64,000 nt of DNA, taken from the NCBI GenBank assembly GCA_963780755.1, contig CAWACX010000002.1:372001-436000 (forward strand). Reading direction: 5' to 3'. A model generated the notes under the pieces. It was given only the letters and a program-made list of their open reading frames with translations. It was not told where the DNA came from and made no database searches. Both the position numbers and the translations under genes were made by a program. This document shows positions 1 to 6,692 of this stretch, one piece after another. Source of the DNA: JALYNX01 sp963780755 (lineage in GTDB: Bacteria > Actinomycetota > Acidimicrobiia > Spongiisociales > ZC4RG35). Each line of letters starts with the position of its first letter. Positions within the stretch are counted from its first letter, which is position 1.

Positions 1-937
1 CATCCGGGCTCCAGAAGAAGCCGATCGACGTGTCCTCGGATGCCACATCGACCTCTCCGGTCGTGACGTCGAGCACAGAGACGGCATTCGCCTTAACCGA
101 GGCGACTCCGGTGGCTGCAGTCGAGCCCGCCGGCTCGTCGGTGAACGACTCGATGGCGACCTTGGTGCCCTGGGCATTGGGGACGAAGTAGACCGGCTCC
201 CCGGGCAGCTCGGCCAACAGGACCTCATCGTCGCCGGTCACCAACTCCAGCCCACCGCTATCGATGTGGAAGATCCCGGCTGTGGTCCACCGCAGCGCCT
301 GATAGACCGCGGTCGTCGATCCCAGGTCCATCAACTCCCCGCCGGGCTCGATGGTGCCGAACGTCGCCCCGCCGACATGGACCGCCATCTCCGTGCTGTC
401 CGGGCTCCAGGAGAAGTACAAAGGAGTGCCGGCTCCGATCGTCGTGGTGCTGCTCTCCGCCGGGTCGACGATCTCGAGGATGACACCCTGCGGCCCCCCG
501 TAGAGGATCCCGACCTGGGAACCATCCGGTGCCCAATTGAGATAGAAGGTCGGCGCGGTTATCGACGTGGCTTTGCGGTCGCTGCCATCACCGGCGCTCG
601 AGCCCACCGAAGGCTGCTCCGTTCCCTCACCCCAGGCCAGACGATCGGCCACCGGTGACCAAATGGGCTGGAAGTACCTGACCGTCCCGCCGTCGTCGGT
701 GATGACCGAGGGATTCGACCCATCGGGATCGATGGTCACGATGTTGCCCCCATCGTCGATCGTCACCAGTCGGTTCACCCCGCTGGTCGAGTTGCTGACA
801 GAAGCGGAGGTCGCCACCGTCGTCGTGGTATCGCCACTGAGGTCGACCGTTGCCGCCGGGCTCGTGCTGGAAGAAGAACCCCCGGTGCATGCCGCCACAG
901 CCATCAGCACCAACACCAGAACAACCGTGCGCGACAT
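1..937 (-). CDS. Lipoprotein with TolB/WD40-like propeller, partial (C-terminus outside window)
   Basis: The reverse strand reads open from an ATG at 937 to the window edge, so about 312 N-terminal residues are visible. The start is a lipoprotein signal peptide: basic Arg3, a hydrophobic core, then the lipobox VAAC with Cys17. A Ser/Thr-rich linker follows, then repeats such as TIDDGGNIVTIDPDGS, FQPIWSP, LNWAPDGS and FSWSPDS. These resemble TolB/WD40-type propeller blades, so it is probably an outward-facing membrane-anchored protein. No enzyme motif is visible and the ligand is unknown. A TAGCCT -10 box 6 nt before the ATG suggests a leaderless transcript. It diverges from the histidine kinase at 1020. 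Confidence 0.82.
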   Translation of the reverse strand, partial: MSRTVVLVLVLMAVAACTGGSSSSTSPAATVDLSGDTTTTVATSASVSNSTSGVNRLVTIDDGGNIVTIDPDGSNPSVITDDGGTVRYFQPIWSPVADRLAWGEGTEQPSVGSSAGDGSDRKATSITAPTFYLNWAPDGSQVGILYGGPQGVILEIVDPAESSTTTIGAGTPLYFSWSPDSTEMAVHVGGATFGTIEPGGELMDLGSTTAVYQALRWTTAGIFHIDSGGLELVTGDDEVLLAELPGEPVYFVPNAQGTKVAIESFTDEPAGSTAATGVASVKANAVSVLDVTTGEVDVASEDTSIGFFWSPD

Positions 938-943
938 GGCATC

Positions 944-949
944 AGGCTA
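944..949 (-). promoter_or_regulatory. -10 box of the lipoprotein gene
   Basis: TAGCCT on the reverse strand ends 6 nt before the ATG at 937, the spacing expected for leaderless transcription. No convincing -35 box was seen. Confidence 0.45.
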
Positions 950-1019
950 CCGATCCCACCGGCCACCGCTGCGTGGGCTGTGGTCAACTCACCAGCAGAA
1001 ACGTCCGATAACAACTTGG

Positions 1020-2780
1020 ATGATCTCCCCATCGGGCACGGGTGGAAACGAGCGCGAGCGAAAAGCCGCCCTGCTTGCAGGGTTGATCGGTGGCTCCGTG
1101 GGGGTCATAGCCGAGGTCAGCTCGCTCATGGCTTCCGATCCGGGAGCCCCGGTCCGTGCGATCGCATACGGCCTGATCGCGATCGTCTCGCTCTACTACC
1201 TGATGACCTCGAAGCGCACCGAGGTGCCCATCGTCCTCGCCGCCCTCACCTTCGGCGCGCTGAGCCTCATCGATGCCATGGGCACGATGAACGTCTCCGG
1301 GTTCGACACCGGAACGACGCTGGCATTCCTCGTGCTGCTCTCGATCATCTATGTGACCACCCGGGCCTCCCGAACCACGGGGGCCCTGATCGTGGGCTCG
1401 ACCTTCATCGCCCTCTATGCAATCGCCGCGGTGATCATCGAACAGCCCGAGTTCTCCGTTGCCGTGAGCTGGATCCTGATCGGAATCCCCGGCCAGGTGC
1501 TCGTCATCTGGCTGACCTGGAATCTCATTGAATCACTTGCTGTGGCCTCGGACATGGAAGCCACTCAGTCCCGAATTCAGCATGCCCTGGCCCGCTGCTC
1601 GCAGGTCCTGCTGACAAGTCGTGACGACGATCCGTTGACCGCAGCGCTGGATGCCCTCCTGGGGGCGACCGACGCCGATTACGCGTACATCGACGTCAAC
1701 CGCATCGATCGCGAAGGCAATGTGACCTGGGAGATCGTCGCCGATGCTGTCGGCGCCAACGTGCCCGATGGGGAGAGCGCTTTCGACGAGGGTGACTACG
1801 ACCAGCTCGAGAAGGTCTCCGAGGCCTTGGCTGCGGGGCGGCCCACCCAACTCATCACCTCCGAGCTGCCCAGCCCGATCCGTGACCGCTATGAGGCAGA
1901 GGGGATCAAGTCCGAGTTGATGGCCCCCATCCTGATCCGGGACCAATGGGTGGGGACCATCGGCTACTCGGACTTCTGGAGAGACGGGACCTGGCTCCCG
2001 ATCGAGATCGAAGCCCTGACCCGGGCTGCCGCGATGGTGGGCGCCTATTGGGAGCGGGAGCAGGCCCGGGAGGGCCTCGAAGAGCTGGCCGCGGCCAAGG
2101 ACCGATTCATCGCCACGGTGAGCCACGAGCTACGGACCCCGCTTGCCGCGGTGGTCGGGTTCGCCGGAGAGCTCGCGGAAGGGGTTGACGGCTACACCCA
2201 CGAGGAGATCACCGAGATGGTGCAACTCATCGCCAGCCAGAGCGTGGAGATGGCTCAACTCGTCGACGACCTGCTCACCGCCGAGCGCGCAGCCTCAGGC
2301 AACCTGACGATCAAGCCCGCCGCGATCGACCTCTACGAGGAGTCGAAATCGGTGGTCGACTCGATGCGGGTCGGCCTGGAGTTGGTGGTCGAGGGTGAGC
2401 CGACCCCGGCCTGGGCCGACACCCTGCGCACCCGTCAGATCATGCGCAACCTGTTGACCAACGCGGCCCGGTACGGGGGCGAGAACGTCAGGGTGACCGT
2501 GTCCTCGTTGGGCGAGCTTGCGGTGTTCGTCGTTGCCGACGACGGGCCCGGGATCAACGTGGTCGACTCCGAGAAGATCTTCGACCCCTACTACCGGGCG
2601 CAAACCGCTGAGGGCCGGCCCGACTCGGTGGGCCTGGGGCTGGCGGTGGCCCGACAGCTGGCCCGGATGATGGATGGTGACCTGGTCTACCGCCGTCGCT
2701 CGGGGTGGACCCGGTTCGAGCTCACCCTGCCAGCCACGCCAGAGCGGGCGGCCGGGATCTCTCTCGCCACCTCGGCCTGA
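1020..2780 (+). CDS. Membrane-bound sensor histidine kinase with GAF-like domain
   Basis: The protein has 586 residues from the ATG at 1020; upstream codons in this frame only shadow the lipoprotein gene. Residues about 15-165 hold five or six hydrophobic segments, an integral-membrane sensor region. A GAF-like domain follows (about 185-340). A HisKA domain then carries the H-box ATVSHELRTPLAAV with phospho-acceptor His369. The C-terminal HATPase has the N box (MRNLLTNAARYG), a G1 box (VADDGPGI) and a G2-like box (VGLGLAVARQLA). It should autophosphorylate in response to an unknown signal. No response regulator is adjacent, so its partner is encoded elsewhere. Confidence 0.88.
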   Translation: MISPSGTGGNERERKAALLAGLIGGSVGVIAEVSSLMASDPGAPVRAIAYGLIAIVSLYYLMTSKRTEVPIVLAALTFGALSLIDAMGTMNVSGFDTGTTLAFLVLLSIIYVTTRASRTTGALIVGSTFIALYAIAAVIIEQPEFSVAVSWILIGIPGQVLVIWLTWNLIESLAVASDMEATQSRIQHALARCSQVLLTSRDDDPLTAALDALLGATDADYAYIDVNRIDREGNVTWEIVADAVGANVPDGESAFDEGDYDQLEKVSEALAAGRPTQLITSELPSPIRDRYEAEGIKSELMAPILIRDQWVGTIGYSDFWRDGTWLPIEIEALTRAAAMVGAYWEREQAREGLEELAAAKDRFIATVSHELRTPLAAVVGFAGELAEGVDGYTHEEITEMVQLIASQSVEMAQLVDDLLTAERAASGNLTIKPAAIDLYEESKSVVDSMRVGLELVVEGEPTPAWADTLRTRQIMRNLLTNAARYGGENVRVTVSSLGELAVFVVADDGPGINVVDSEKIFDPYYRAQTAEGRPDSVGLGLAVARQLARMMDGDLVYRRRSGWTRFELTLPATPERAAGISLATSA

Positions 2781-2786
2781 GCTCCT

Positions 2787-2909
2787 TCAGTCCGATTCGT
2801 CCCCCGGATAGTCGAGGTCGGCCATCACCTCTTCCATGGTGAGCTCGAACAGCACCAACTCGGGCTTCGGCGGCCGACGCCGTAGTCTGCGAATCGCTCT
2901 TGCAGTCAT
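2787..2909 (-). CDS. Small 40-residue protein of unknown function
   Basis: A 40-codon ORF starts at an ATG at 2909 with a good ribosome site (GGAGA) 6 nt upstream. It begins with a very basic stretch (MTARAIRRLRRRPPKP) and ends acidic (LDYPGDESD). It stops 7 nt beyond the convergent histidine kinase stop and diverges from the HxlR regulator, sharing an 80-bp intergenic region with direct repeats. It is too short for a family assignment. Start, RBS and fit between neighbours argue that it is real, perhaps controlled by the HxlR protein. Confidence 0.5.
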   Translation of the reverse strand: MTARAIRRLRRRPPKPELVLFELTMEEVMADLDYPGDESD

Positions 2910-2931
2910 GGCTTTCTCCGTGGGTTGCTAT

Positions 2932-2982
2932 TTGCAACTTACCGCAGTGAGTAGTGGATTGCAACTCACTACCGGGTATAGT
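2932..2982 (+). promoter_or_regulatory. Promoter and putative operator of the HxlR regulator / small divergent gene
   Basis: Two direct repeats TTGCAACT lie at 2932-2939 and 2959-2966. An inverted repeat GTAGTG-N10-CACTAC spans 2951-2972. A near-consensus -10 box TATAGT (2977-2982) ends 7 nt before the ATG at 2990, so the hxlR mRNA is probably leaderless. Repeats overlapping a divergent promoter are typical of autoregulated winged-helix repressors. Confidence 0.6.
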
Positions 2983-2989
2983 TGTCGCC

Positions 2990-3475
2990 ATGTCCCGAAA
3001 GTCCCTTAGCCATTTGGAATGCGCCGTGGCCAACACCGTGGAACTGGTCAATGACGCCTGGACGGTCCTCATCCTGCGCGATGCGTTTCTCGGTGTAAGG
3101 CGGTTCGATGAGTTCGCCAACGACCTCGGGATCGCCCGCAACGTGCTCACCGACCGTTTGGAGCGGCTGGTCGGTGCCGGGCTCCTCGAGACGCGGCCGT
3201 ATCAGGATCGGCCACCCCGTCACGAGTACCTGCTCACCGAGCAGGGCAAGGACCTGTTCGATGTGATGATGACCCTATGGAGTTACGGGGAGCGCTGGCT
3301 TCCCCCCGCCGGCGAGGACCGGCAGCGGGTGATCCATGTCATCTGTGGTGAGGAGGCCCACGCCGTGACCCACTGCGGCCACTGCGGAGAACGGCTCAGG
3401 CGTCGCGACGTCAGGATCGAGCCCCAACTCCCGGTGGTCCGGGAGCGGGCGATGGCGACGACCCCCGCCTCGTAA
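2990..3475 (+). CDS. HxlR-family winged-helix transcriptional regulator
   Basis: The 161-residue protein matches the HxlR family: an N-terminal Cys near residue 8, then the wHTH core with WTVLILRDAFLGVRRFDEF, GIARNVLTDRLERL and a wing (RPPRHEYLLTEQGKDL). The C-terminal extension has a CGHCGERL motif that could bind metal, as seen in longer HxlR proteins. These regulators usually control a neighbouring gene in response to small molecules or redox stress; here the only divergent neighbour is a 40-residue ORF. The ATG at 2990 is chosen over an earlier in-frame ATG because a -10 box sits 7 nt before it. Confidence 0.85.
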   Translation: MSRKSLSHLECAVANTVELVNDAWTVLILRDAFLGVRRFDEFANDLGIARNVLTDRLERLVGAGLLETRPYQDRPPRHEYLLTEQGKDLFDVMMTLWSYGERWLPPAGEDRQRVIHVICGEEAHAVTHCGHCGERLRRRDVRIEPQLPVVRERAMATTPAS

Positions 3476-3518
3476 TTGAGACGAAGAGGGTCGCTGGAGC
3501 GGCTTTTTCGTCTCAATT
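3474..3518. terminator. Perfect 12-bp inverted repeat between convergent genes
   Basis: AATTGAGACGAA (3474-3485) and its exact complement TTCGTCTCAATT (3507-3518) flank a 21-nt loop that can form a small inner CGCT/AGCG stem. It starts inside the hxlR stop codon and faces the convergent dsrE2 gene, so it most likely acts as a bidirectional terminator. The AT-rich stem ends are unusual in this GC-rich DNA. Confidence 0.55.
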
Positions 3519-3536
3519 TAGGGAAAGGGTCGTCGG

Positions 3537-4049
3537 TCAGATGAAGAGCTGAATGTCGGCGTCGGCGGCGTAGTCGAGGAAGGCCGCGGCCCCCGCGATC
3601 TCCGCCCCCTTGATCAGATCATCCTCTTCGACACCGAGCACCCCCATGGTGGTGGAACAGGCGAAGAACCTGACTCCCAGCCCTTGGCTCATGTCGATGA
3701 ACTCGGGCACCGATGGCATCTGCGCCGCCTTCATCCACTTCTTCATCATCGCAGTCGCCGCCGCGGTGGCACCGGGCAGCGCGCCGAGGATGTTGGGCAT
3801 CTGGATCGGGCCCGCCGGGTTGGCCAGCGATGCCATCTTCAGCTTGTCGAACCTCTCCTGGTGGAGGATGTCGAGCCCGAAGAAGGTGAAGAACACCCCG
3901 ACCTCCCAACCGAGGCTGGCCGCGGTCGTGGCCAAGATCAGCGGGGGATAGGCCTGGTCCAGGGTTCCCTTGGAGGCGATGAGTGCGATGCGCTTGGGGC
4001 GCGGCTCGGTGACGGGAGTTGGAGCCTGTCTCTCCAGAATGTCGGTCAC
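3537..4049 (-). CDS. dsrE2: DsrE/DsrF-like sulfur-carrier family protein (DsrE2 type)
   Basis: The 170-residue protein has the DsrE2 peroxiredoxin-like fold signature: RIALIASKGTLDQAYPPLILATTAA near the N-terminus, GWEVGVFFTFFGLDIL, and a C-terminal segment RFFACSTTMGVLG with the conserved Cys that may carry persulfide. DsrE2 proteins are usually encoded next to TusA and are thought to pass sulfane sulfur. It is the last gene of cysK-tusA-dsrE2 and its ATG overlaps the tusA stop (ATGA at 4046-4049), so the two are translationally coupled. The specific sulfur donor and acceptor are not evident. Confidence 0.85.
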   Translation of the reverse strand: MTDILERQAPTPVTEPRPKRIALIASKGTLDQAYPPLILATTAASLGWEVGVFFTFFGLDILHQERFDKLKMASLANPAGPIQMPNILGALPGATAAATAMMKKWMKAAQMPSVPEFIDMSQGLGVRFFACSTTMGVLGVEEDDLIKGAEIAGAAAFLDYAADADIQLFI

Positions 4050-4315
4050 GACCTGTTTCCTTTCTCGATCCAGAACAGCTGGTTGGTCTCGGTGCGCTCG
4101 AGACCCAGCAGGGTGTCTCCCGTCTGACGGGCGAGTGCCGGGATGTCCTCCAGGGAACCGGGGTCGGTGCTGATCAAATGGAGCACCTCTCCTGGAGACA
4201 GCTGGCCAAGGGCGATCGAGGCCTTGTAGACGGGCAGGGGGCAGAGCAGGCCAGATGTGTCGAGCACTGCGTCGACCTTCAGGTCCGCCGCGACCGGGGT
4301 GTATTGGGTGGTCAT
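4046..4315 (-). CDS. tusA: TusA/SirA-family sulfur carrier protein
   Basis: The 89-residue protein carries the TusA motif DTSGLLCPLPVYKA, with the single Cys that binds persulfide, followed by the typical LSPGEVLHLISTDPGS strand and ending ETNQLFWIEKG. The start is the ATG at 4315, preceded by AAAAGGAGAA; longer upstream reading is antisense to cysK. It follows the cysteine synthase by 13 bp and overlaps dsrE2, giving a carrier/transferase pair in one operon. The operon is expected to respond to cysteine through the upstream attenuator. Confidence 0.9.
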   Translation of the reverse strand: MTTQYTPVAADLKVDAVLDTSGLLCPLPVYKASIALGQLSPGEVLHLISTDPGSLEDIPALARQTGDTLLGLERTETNQLFWIEKGNRS

Positions 4316-4328
4316 GTTGTTCTCCTTT

Positions 4329-5321
4329 TCAGACGCGGGGCAGACCCTCGTCGCCGAGGGCCTCCGCGAAGTAGCCGGTGTATTTGAAGCCAGAGTCGGC
4401 CGAGATGCCGACGACGAGGTCGCCGGGACCGGTATCGATGCGGGAGATGGCGTTGACCACCGCGCCGGTGGAGGGCCCCACAGTGAGCGCCTCTTCACGC
4501 CAGAGGCGCCTCGTCGTCTCGTATGCCGGGTCGTCGTCGACCCGGATGACGTCGTCGATGACGTCCCAGTCCAGGATGTCGGGCTGGCGCGCCTCCTGGA
4601 AGCTCTTCAGCCCTGGGATGCGGTGCCCGGGCTGGGGCTCGACTCCGACCACCCTGACCCCCGGGTTGCGCTCTTTCAGGTACCGGCCGGCCCCGCTGAT
4701 GGTCCCGGTGGTGCCAAGACCGGCCACGAACCAGGTTACGTTGCCGCCGGTCTGTCGCCAGATCTCGGGCCCTGTCGTTTCGTAGTGGGCCTTCACGTTG
4801 TCCGGGTTCGCGTACTGGTCGGCCATGGCGAACGTCGAGCCGTTGTCGGAGGCAGCCAGTGATTGCGCAAGGGCGATGGCGCCGTCCTTGGGGTGCTCCA
4901 CCGGGCACAGGTCGTCCGGTGTCTCCCAGACCTCGGCGCCCAGCATGCGGAGGATCACCTTCTTCTCCTCGGGCACGCCGTCGGGGATGGTCACCGTGAC
5001 TCCAATCCCGCGCAGCGCAGCCAGGGCGGCGAGGGCGATCCCGGTGTTGCCCGAAGTCGCCTCCACCAGGTCGCGGTCCCCCAGCTCCCCCCGTTCGATG
5101 AGGCCATCGAGGAGATAGGCGGCGGCCCGGTCCTTGATCGAGCCGAAGGGGTTGAGCCACTCCAGCTTGAGATAGACGTCGCCCCGGTCGTCCGGGACGA
5201 GGCGGTTGAGGCGGACCAGCGGTGTCGGGTTGTCGACATCGGGGAGCAGGTCCCTGATGTCCTCGAAGCGCTTCAGGGCGCGGTCGGTCCCGAGTGATTT
5301 CGGGATGGTGGTGATCGTCAT
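4329..5321 (-). CDS. cysK: Cysteine synthase family PLP enzyme
   Basis: A PLP fold-type II enzyme of 330 residues in the O-acetylserine sulfhydrylase/cystathionine beta-synthase family. Visible motifs: NPTPLVRLNRL, the PLP-lysine loop NPFGSIKDRAA, the substrate loop EATSGNTGIALA, the phosphate-binding AGLGTTGTISGAG, and ISADSGFKYTGY near the end. It should make cysteine from an activated serine and sulfide, or from a sulfur carrier such as TusA. The ATG at 5321 has GAGGAA about 9 nt upstream; an ATG 13 codons earlier would begin inside the leader terminator. First structural gene after the cysteine-rich leader. O-acetyl- versus O-phosphoserine specificity cannot be decided here. Confidence 0.9.
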   Translation of the reverse strand: MTITTIPKSLGTDRALKRFEDIRDLLPDVDNPTPLVRLNRLVPDDRGDVYLKLEWLNPFGSIKDRAAAYLLDGLIERGELGDRDLVEATSGNTGIALAALAALRGIGVTVTIPDGVPEEKKVILRMLGAEVWETPDDLCPVEHPKDGAIALAQSLAASDNGSTFAMADQYANPDNVKAHYETTGPEIWRQTGGNVTWFVAGLGTTGTISGAGRYLKERNPGVRVVGVEPQPGHRIPGLKSFQEARQPDILDWDVIDDVIRVDDDPAYETTRRLWREEALTVGPSTGAVVNAISRIDTGPGDLVVGISADSGFKYTGYFAEALGDEGLPRV

Positions 5322-5343
5322 GCTTTCAGTTCCTCGTTCGGGC

Positions 5344-5380
5344 AAAAGAAAAACCCGCAACCGGGGTGCCGGTGCGGGTT
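5344..5380 (-). terminator. Intrinsic terminator of the cysK leader (attenuator)
   Basis: On the reverse strand AACCCGCA pairs with TGCGGGTT (5352-5359 with 5373-5380). An inner CCGG/CCGG pair and a CACC loop complete the hairpin, and a U-tract (TTTTTCTTTT) follows directly. It lies between the leader peptide and cysK and has every feature of a rho-independent terminator. Its 5' arm can alternatively pair with 5420-5432 at the end of the leader ORF. Confidence 0.88.
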
Positions 5381-5417
5381 CTGGTGGTTTCTGGACTAGG
5401 TCTTGTTCAGTACATCA

Positions 5418-5483
5418 CTACCCACACGGCACAGCCGCGCGACAACAGGCGCAGACGCAGGTGCAGGTGGATGGAGATGTCAC
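5418..5483 (-). CDS. Cysteine-rich leader peptide (attenuator ORF) of the cysK operon
   Basis: A 21-codon ORF starts with GTG at 5483 and reads MTSPSTCTCVCACCRAAVPCG: six Cys in 21 residues, five of them between positions 7 and 14. It is followed by an intrinsic terminator and then cysK. The last codons (5420-5432) can pair with the 5' arm of the terminator (5366-5379) over 13 bp with one bulge and one G-U, forming an antiterminator. Inferred mechanism: ribosomes stalled on Cys codons leave the antiterminator free; full translation lets the terminator form. The start lies 8 nt after a TACCAT -10 box, so the leader is read from a leaderless transcript. Confidence 0.85.
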   Translation of the reverse strand: MTSPSTCTCVCACCRAAVPCG

Positions 5484-5491
5484 TGCAGACG

Positions 5492-5519
5492 ATGGTACGC
5501 CAATCCAGCGGGCCGTCAA
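5492..5519 (-). promoter_or_regulatory. Promoter of the cysK-tusA-dsrE2 operon
   Basis: TTGACG (-35, 5514-5519), a 16-nt spacer and TACCAT (-10, 5492-5497) on the reverse strand, 8 nt before the GTG of the leader peptide. Near-consensus sigma-70-type promoter. Confidence 0.72.
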
Positions 5520-5542
5520 GGTGAAAGGCGAGACCGTGGTGT

Positions 5543-5771
5543 CGGAGAGCCCCGGGATGGTGGGTTCCGGGGCCCTCCGCGCATTGCGATGCCAGGTAGT
5601 CGAGGAAGGAGGAGATGGGCCGCCCATCGCTGGGCGGCAACTACCTGATGGCGCCCGAAGGCGGCCACGAGCATCGCAAACCTGAAAATCAGGAAGGAAG
5701 GGAGACGGCGCCGAACGGCTCCGCCTCGGTGTGTTTGACGTCGCAAACCCACGGTCGGTTCCCACCATCCC
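5543..5771 (-). ncRNA. Candidate structured RNA, family not recognised
   Basis: This part of a 358-bp gap holds many nested perfect helices. TTGCGATGC (5584-5592) pairs with 5671-5679 and encloses a three-way junction. One arm is an 8-bp stem (5593-5600/5640-5647) carrying an 8-bp hairpin (5619-5626/5631-5638); the other is a bulged hairpin at 5649-5667. On the reverse strand the two hairpin loops are GCGA (GNRA) and UUCG, both classic stable RNA tetraloops, which points to reverse-strand transcription. Small hairpins lie at 5681-5693 and 5733-5748. An 11-bp closing helix (5554-5564/5761-5771) is mutually exclusive with a 13-bp hairpin (5543-5579) whose only mismatch becomes G-U on the reverse strand. 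No known RNA family was matched by eye; it could be an sRNA or a switch upstream of cysK. Confidence 0.55.
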
Positions 5772-5773
5772 CG

Positions 5774-5820
5774 AAATTTGGACGACGAGGTCACCATTCG
5801 ACCCCTGGATGTCCAAATTT
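5774..5820. terminator. Long-loop inverted repeat downstream of the 245-residue hypothetical gene
   Basis: AAATTTGGAC (5774-5783) and GTCCAAATTT (5811-5820) are exact complements. The 27-nt interior can fold a GGTC/GACC stem. It lies just after the stop of the reverse-strand gene ending at 5842 and is probably its terminator. It resembles the repeat at 3474-3518 in having AT-rich stem ends and a long loop. Confidence 0.45.
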
Positions 5821-5841
5821 TGAGCGAGAGGGCGGGGACGG

Positions 5842-6579
5842 TCAGTTGCTGAAGGTCACCGAGAAGGCCGGGGCCCAGCGCGACACCACCCGGCCGTAGT
5901 TCTCCCCGGCGCTGAGCATGTCCCCCTCGGCCAGGGCGTTCACCGACTGCTGCACCAGCTCCACCGACTCGTCGAACACCAGGTCCTGGGGATCGAAGAG
6001 GTCGGAGACCCCGGCGTAGTCGAGCTCCACCATCGAGTCCTCGGGGAACCCGTCGAGCCACTCGGCCAACTGCCCCAACTCCTCGGCCGGGCCTTGAAAC
6101 ACCTGGAGCTCCCGCAACACGTCGAGGGCACGGGCCACCCGTTCCCGGGCGAGAGGCAGGTCCGCCCGCAAGCGAAGTCGCGCCTGGCCCCCGACCTCGT
6201 AGAGCTCTTTGTCGTCGGCGACGAAGGCGGTGAACCAGCGGACCGGGACGTGCCATGCCGCGGTGAGGACATGGGAACGGTGCGAGGGATGGTCCTCGTG
6301 GTAGGCGCGCAGCTCGCGGTCGGCGGCCTGCGCCGCCTCCTCGGGTATCAGCCCGGCACCCAGCCCACGGAAGGCATTGGCGAAGGCGACAGTCGACTCC
6401 AGCACCCGGAGCCTGAGGTGACGGGGACAGGTAAGGGTTCGCCCGTTCCAATCCACCACCCAGTCCGGCTCGGCCTCCGCCTCAGAAAGCAGGGCGTAGC
6501 TGCGGACGAAGCCGGGCACAGGATCGTCGATGGGCACGGCCTCAGAGGTGTAGACCCGCATGAATGCCGTCTTGATCAC
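5842..6579 (-). CDS. Conserved actinobacterial protein of unknown function (245 aa)
   Basis: A soluble, acidic protein of 245 residues from a GTG at 6579; an in-frame ATG six codons later is an alternative start. Visible stretches include YTSEAVPIDDPVPGFVRSYALL, ARRDLPLARERVARALDVLREL-like helices, and a C-terminal segment rich in Asp/Glu (ELDYAGVSDLFDPQDLVFDES). There is no signal peptide, membrane segment or enzymatic motif that I recognise. It stands alone between the divergent Leu/Val dehydrogenase and the structured intergenic region. Base composition and codon use match the neighbours. Confidence 0.7.
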   Translation of the reverse strand: MIKTAFMRVYTSEAVPIDDPVPGFVRSYALLSEAEAEPDWVVDWNGRTLTCPRHLRLRVLESTVAFANAFRGLGAGLIPEEAAQAADRELRAYHEDHPSHRSHVLTAAWHVPVRWFTAFVADDKELYEVGGQARLRLRADLPLARERVARALDVLRELQVFQGPAEELGQLAEWLDGFPEDSMVELDYAGVSDLFDPQDLVFDESVELVQQSVNALAEGDMLSAGENYGRVVSRWAPAFSVTFSN

Positions 6580-6692
6580 AGCCTCATCCTGGCAGAGGAT
6601 GCGGGAAAGGTGGCAGGGGGCCCCGAATTTGGGTAAGGGGTATGATCGGACCGGCGGGTAACACCACTCGGTTTGAAAAAGGAGCGCGGAGC

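Noticed and set aside
567..1019. N-terminal extension of the histidine kinase ORF
   Set aside because: It is antisense to the lipoprotein gene, has no domain, and the kinase reads normally from the ATG at 1020.
5543..5771. Retron-like msr-msd RNA
   Set aside because: Closing inverted repeats are present, but no reverse transcriptase gene lies on either side.
5755..5775. Possible T-box riboswitch (GGTGGGAACCG on the reverse strand)
   Set aside because: The match to the T-box consensus is only partial, and no stem I/specifier layout or tRNA acceptor-pairing bulge could be found; the sequence is better explained as part of the long-range helix.
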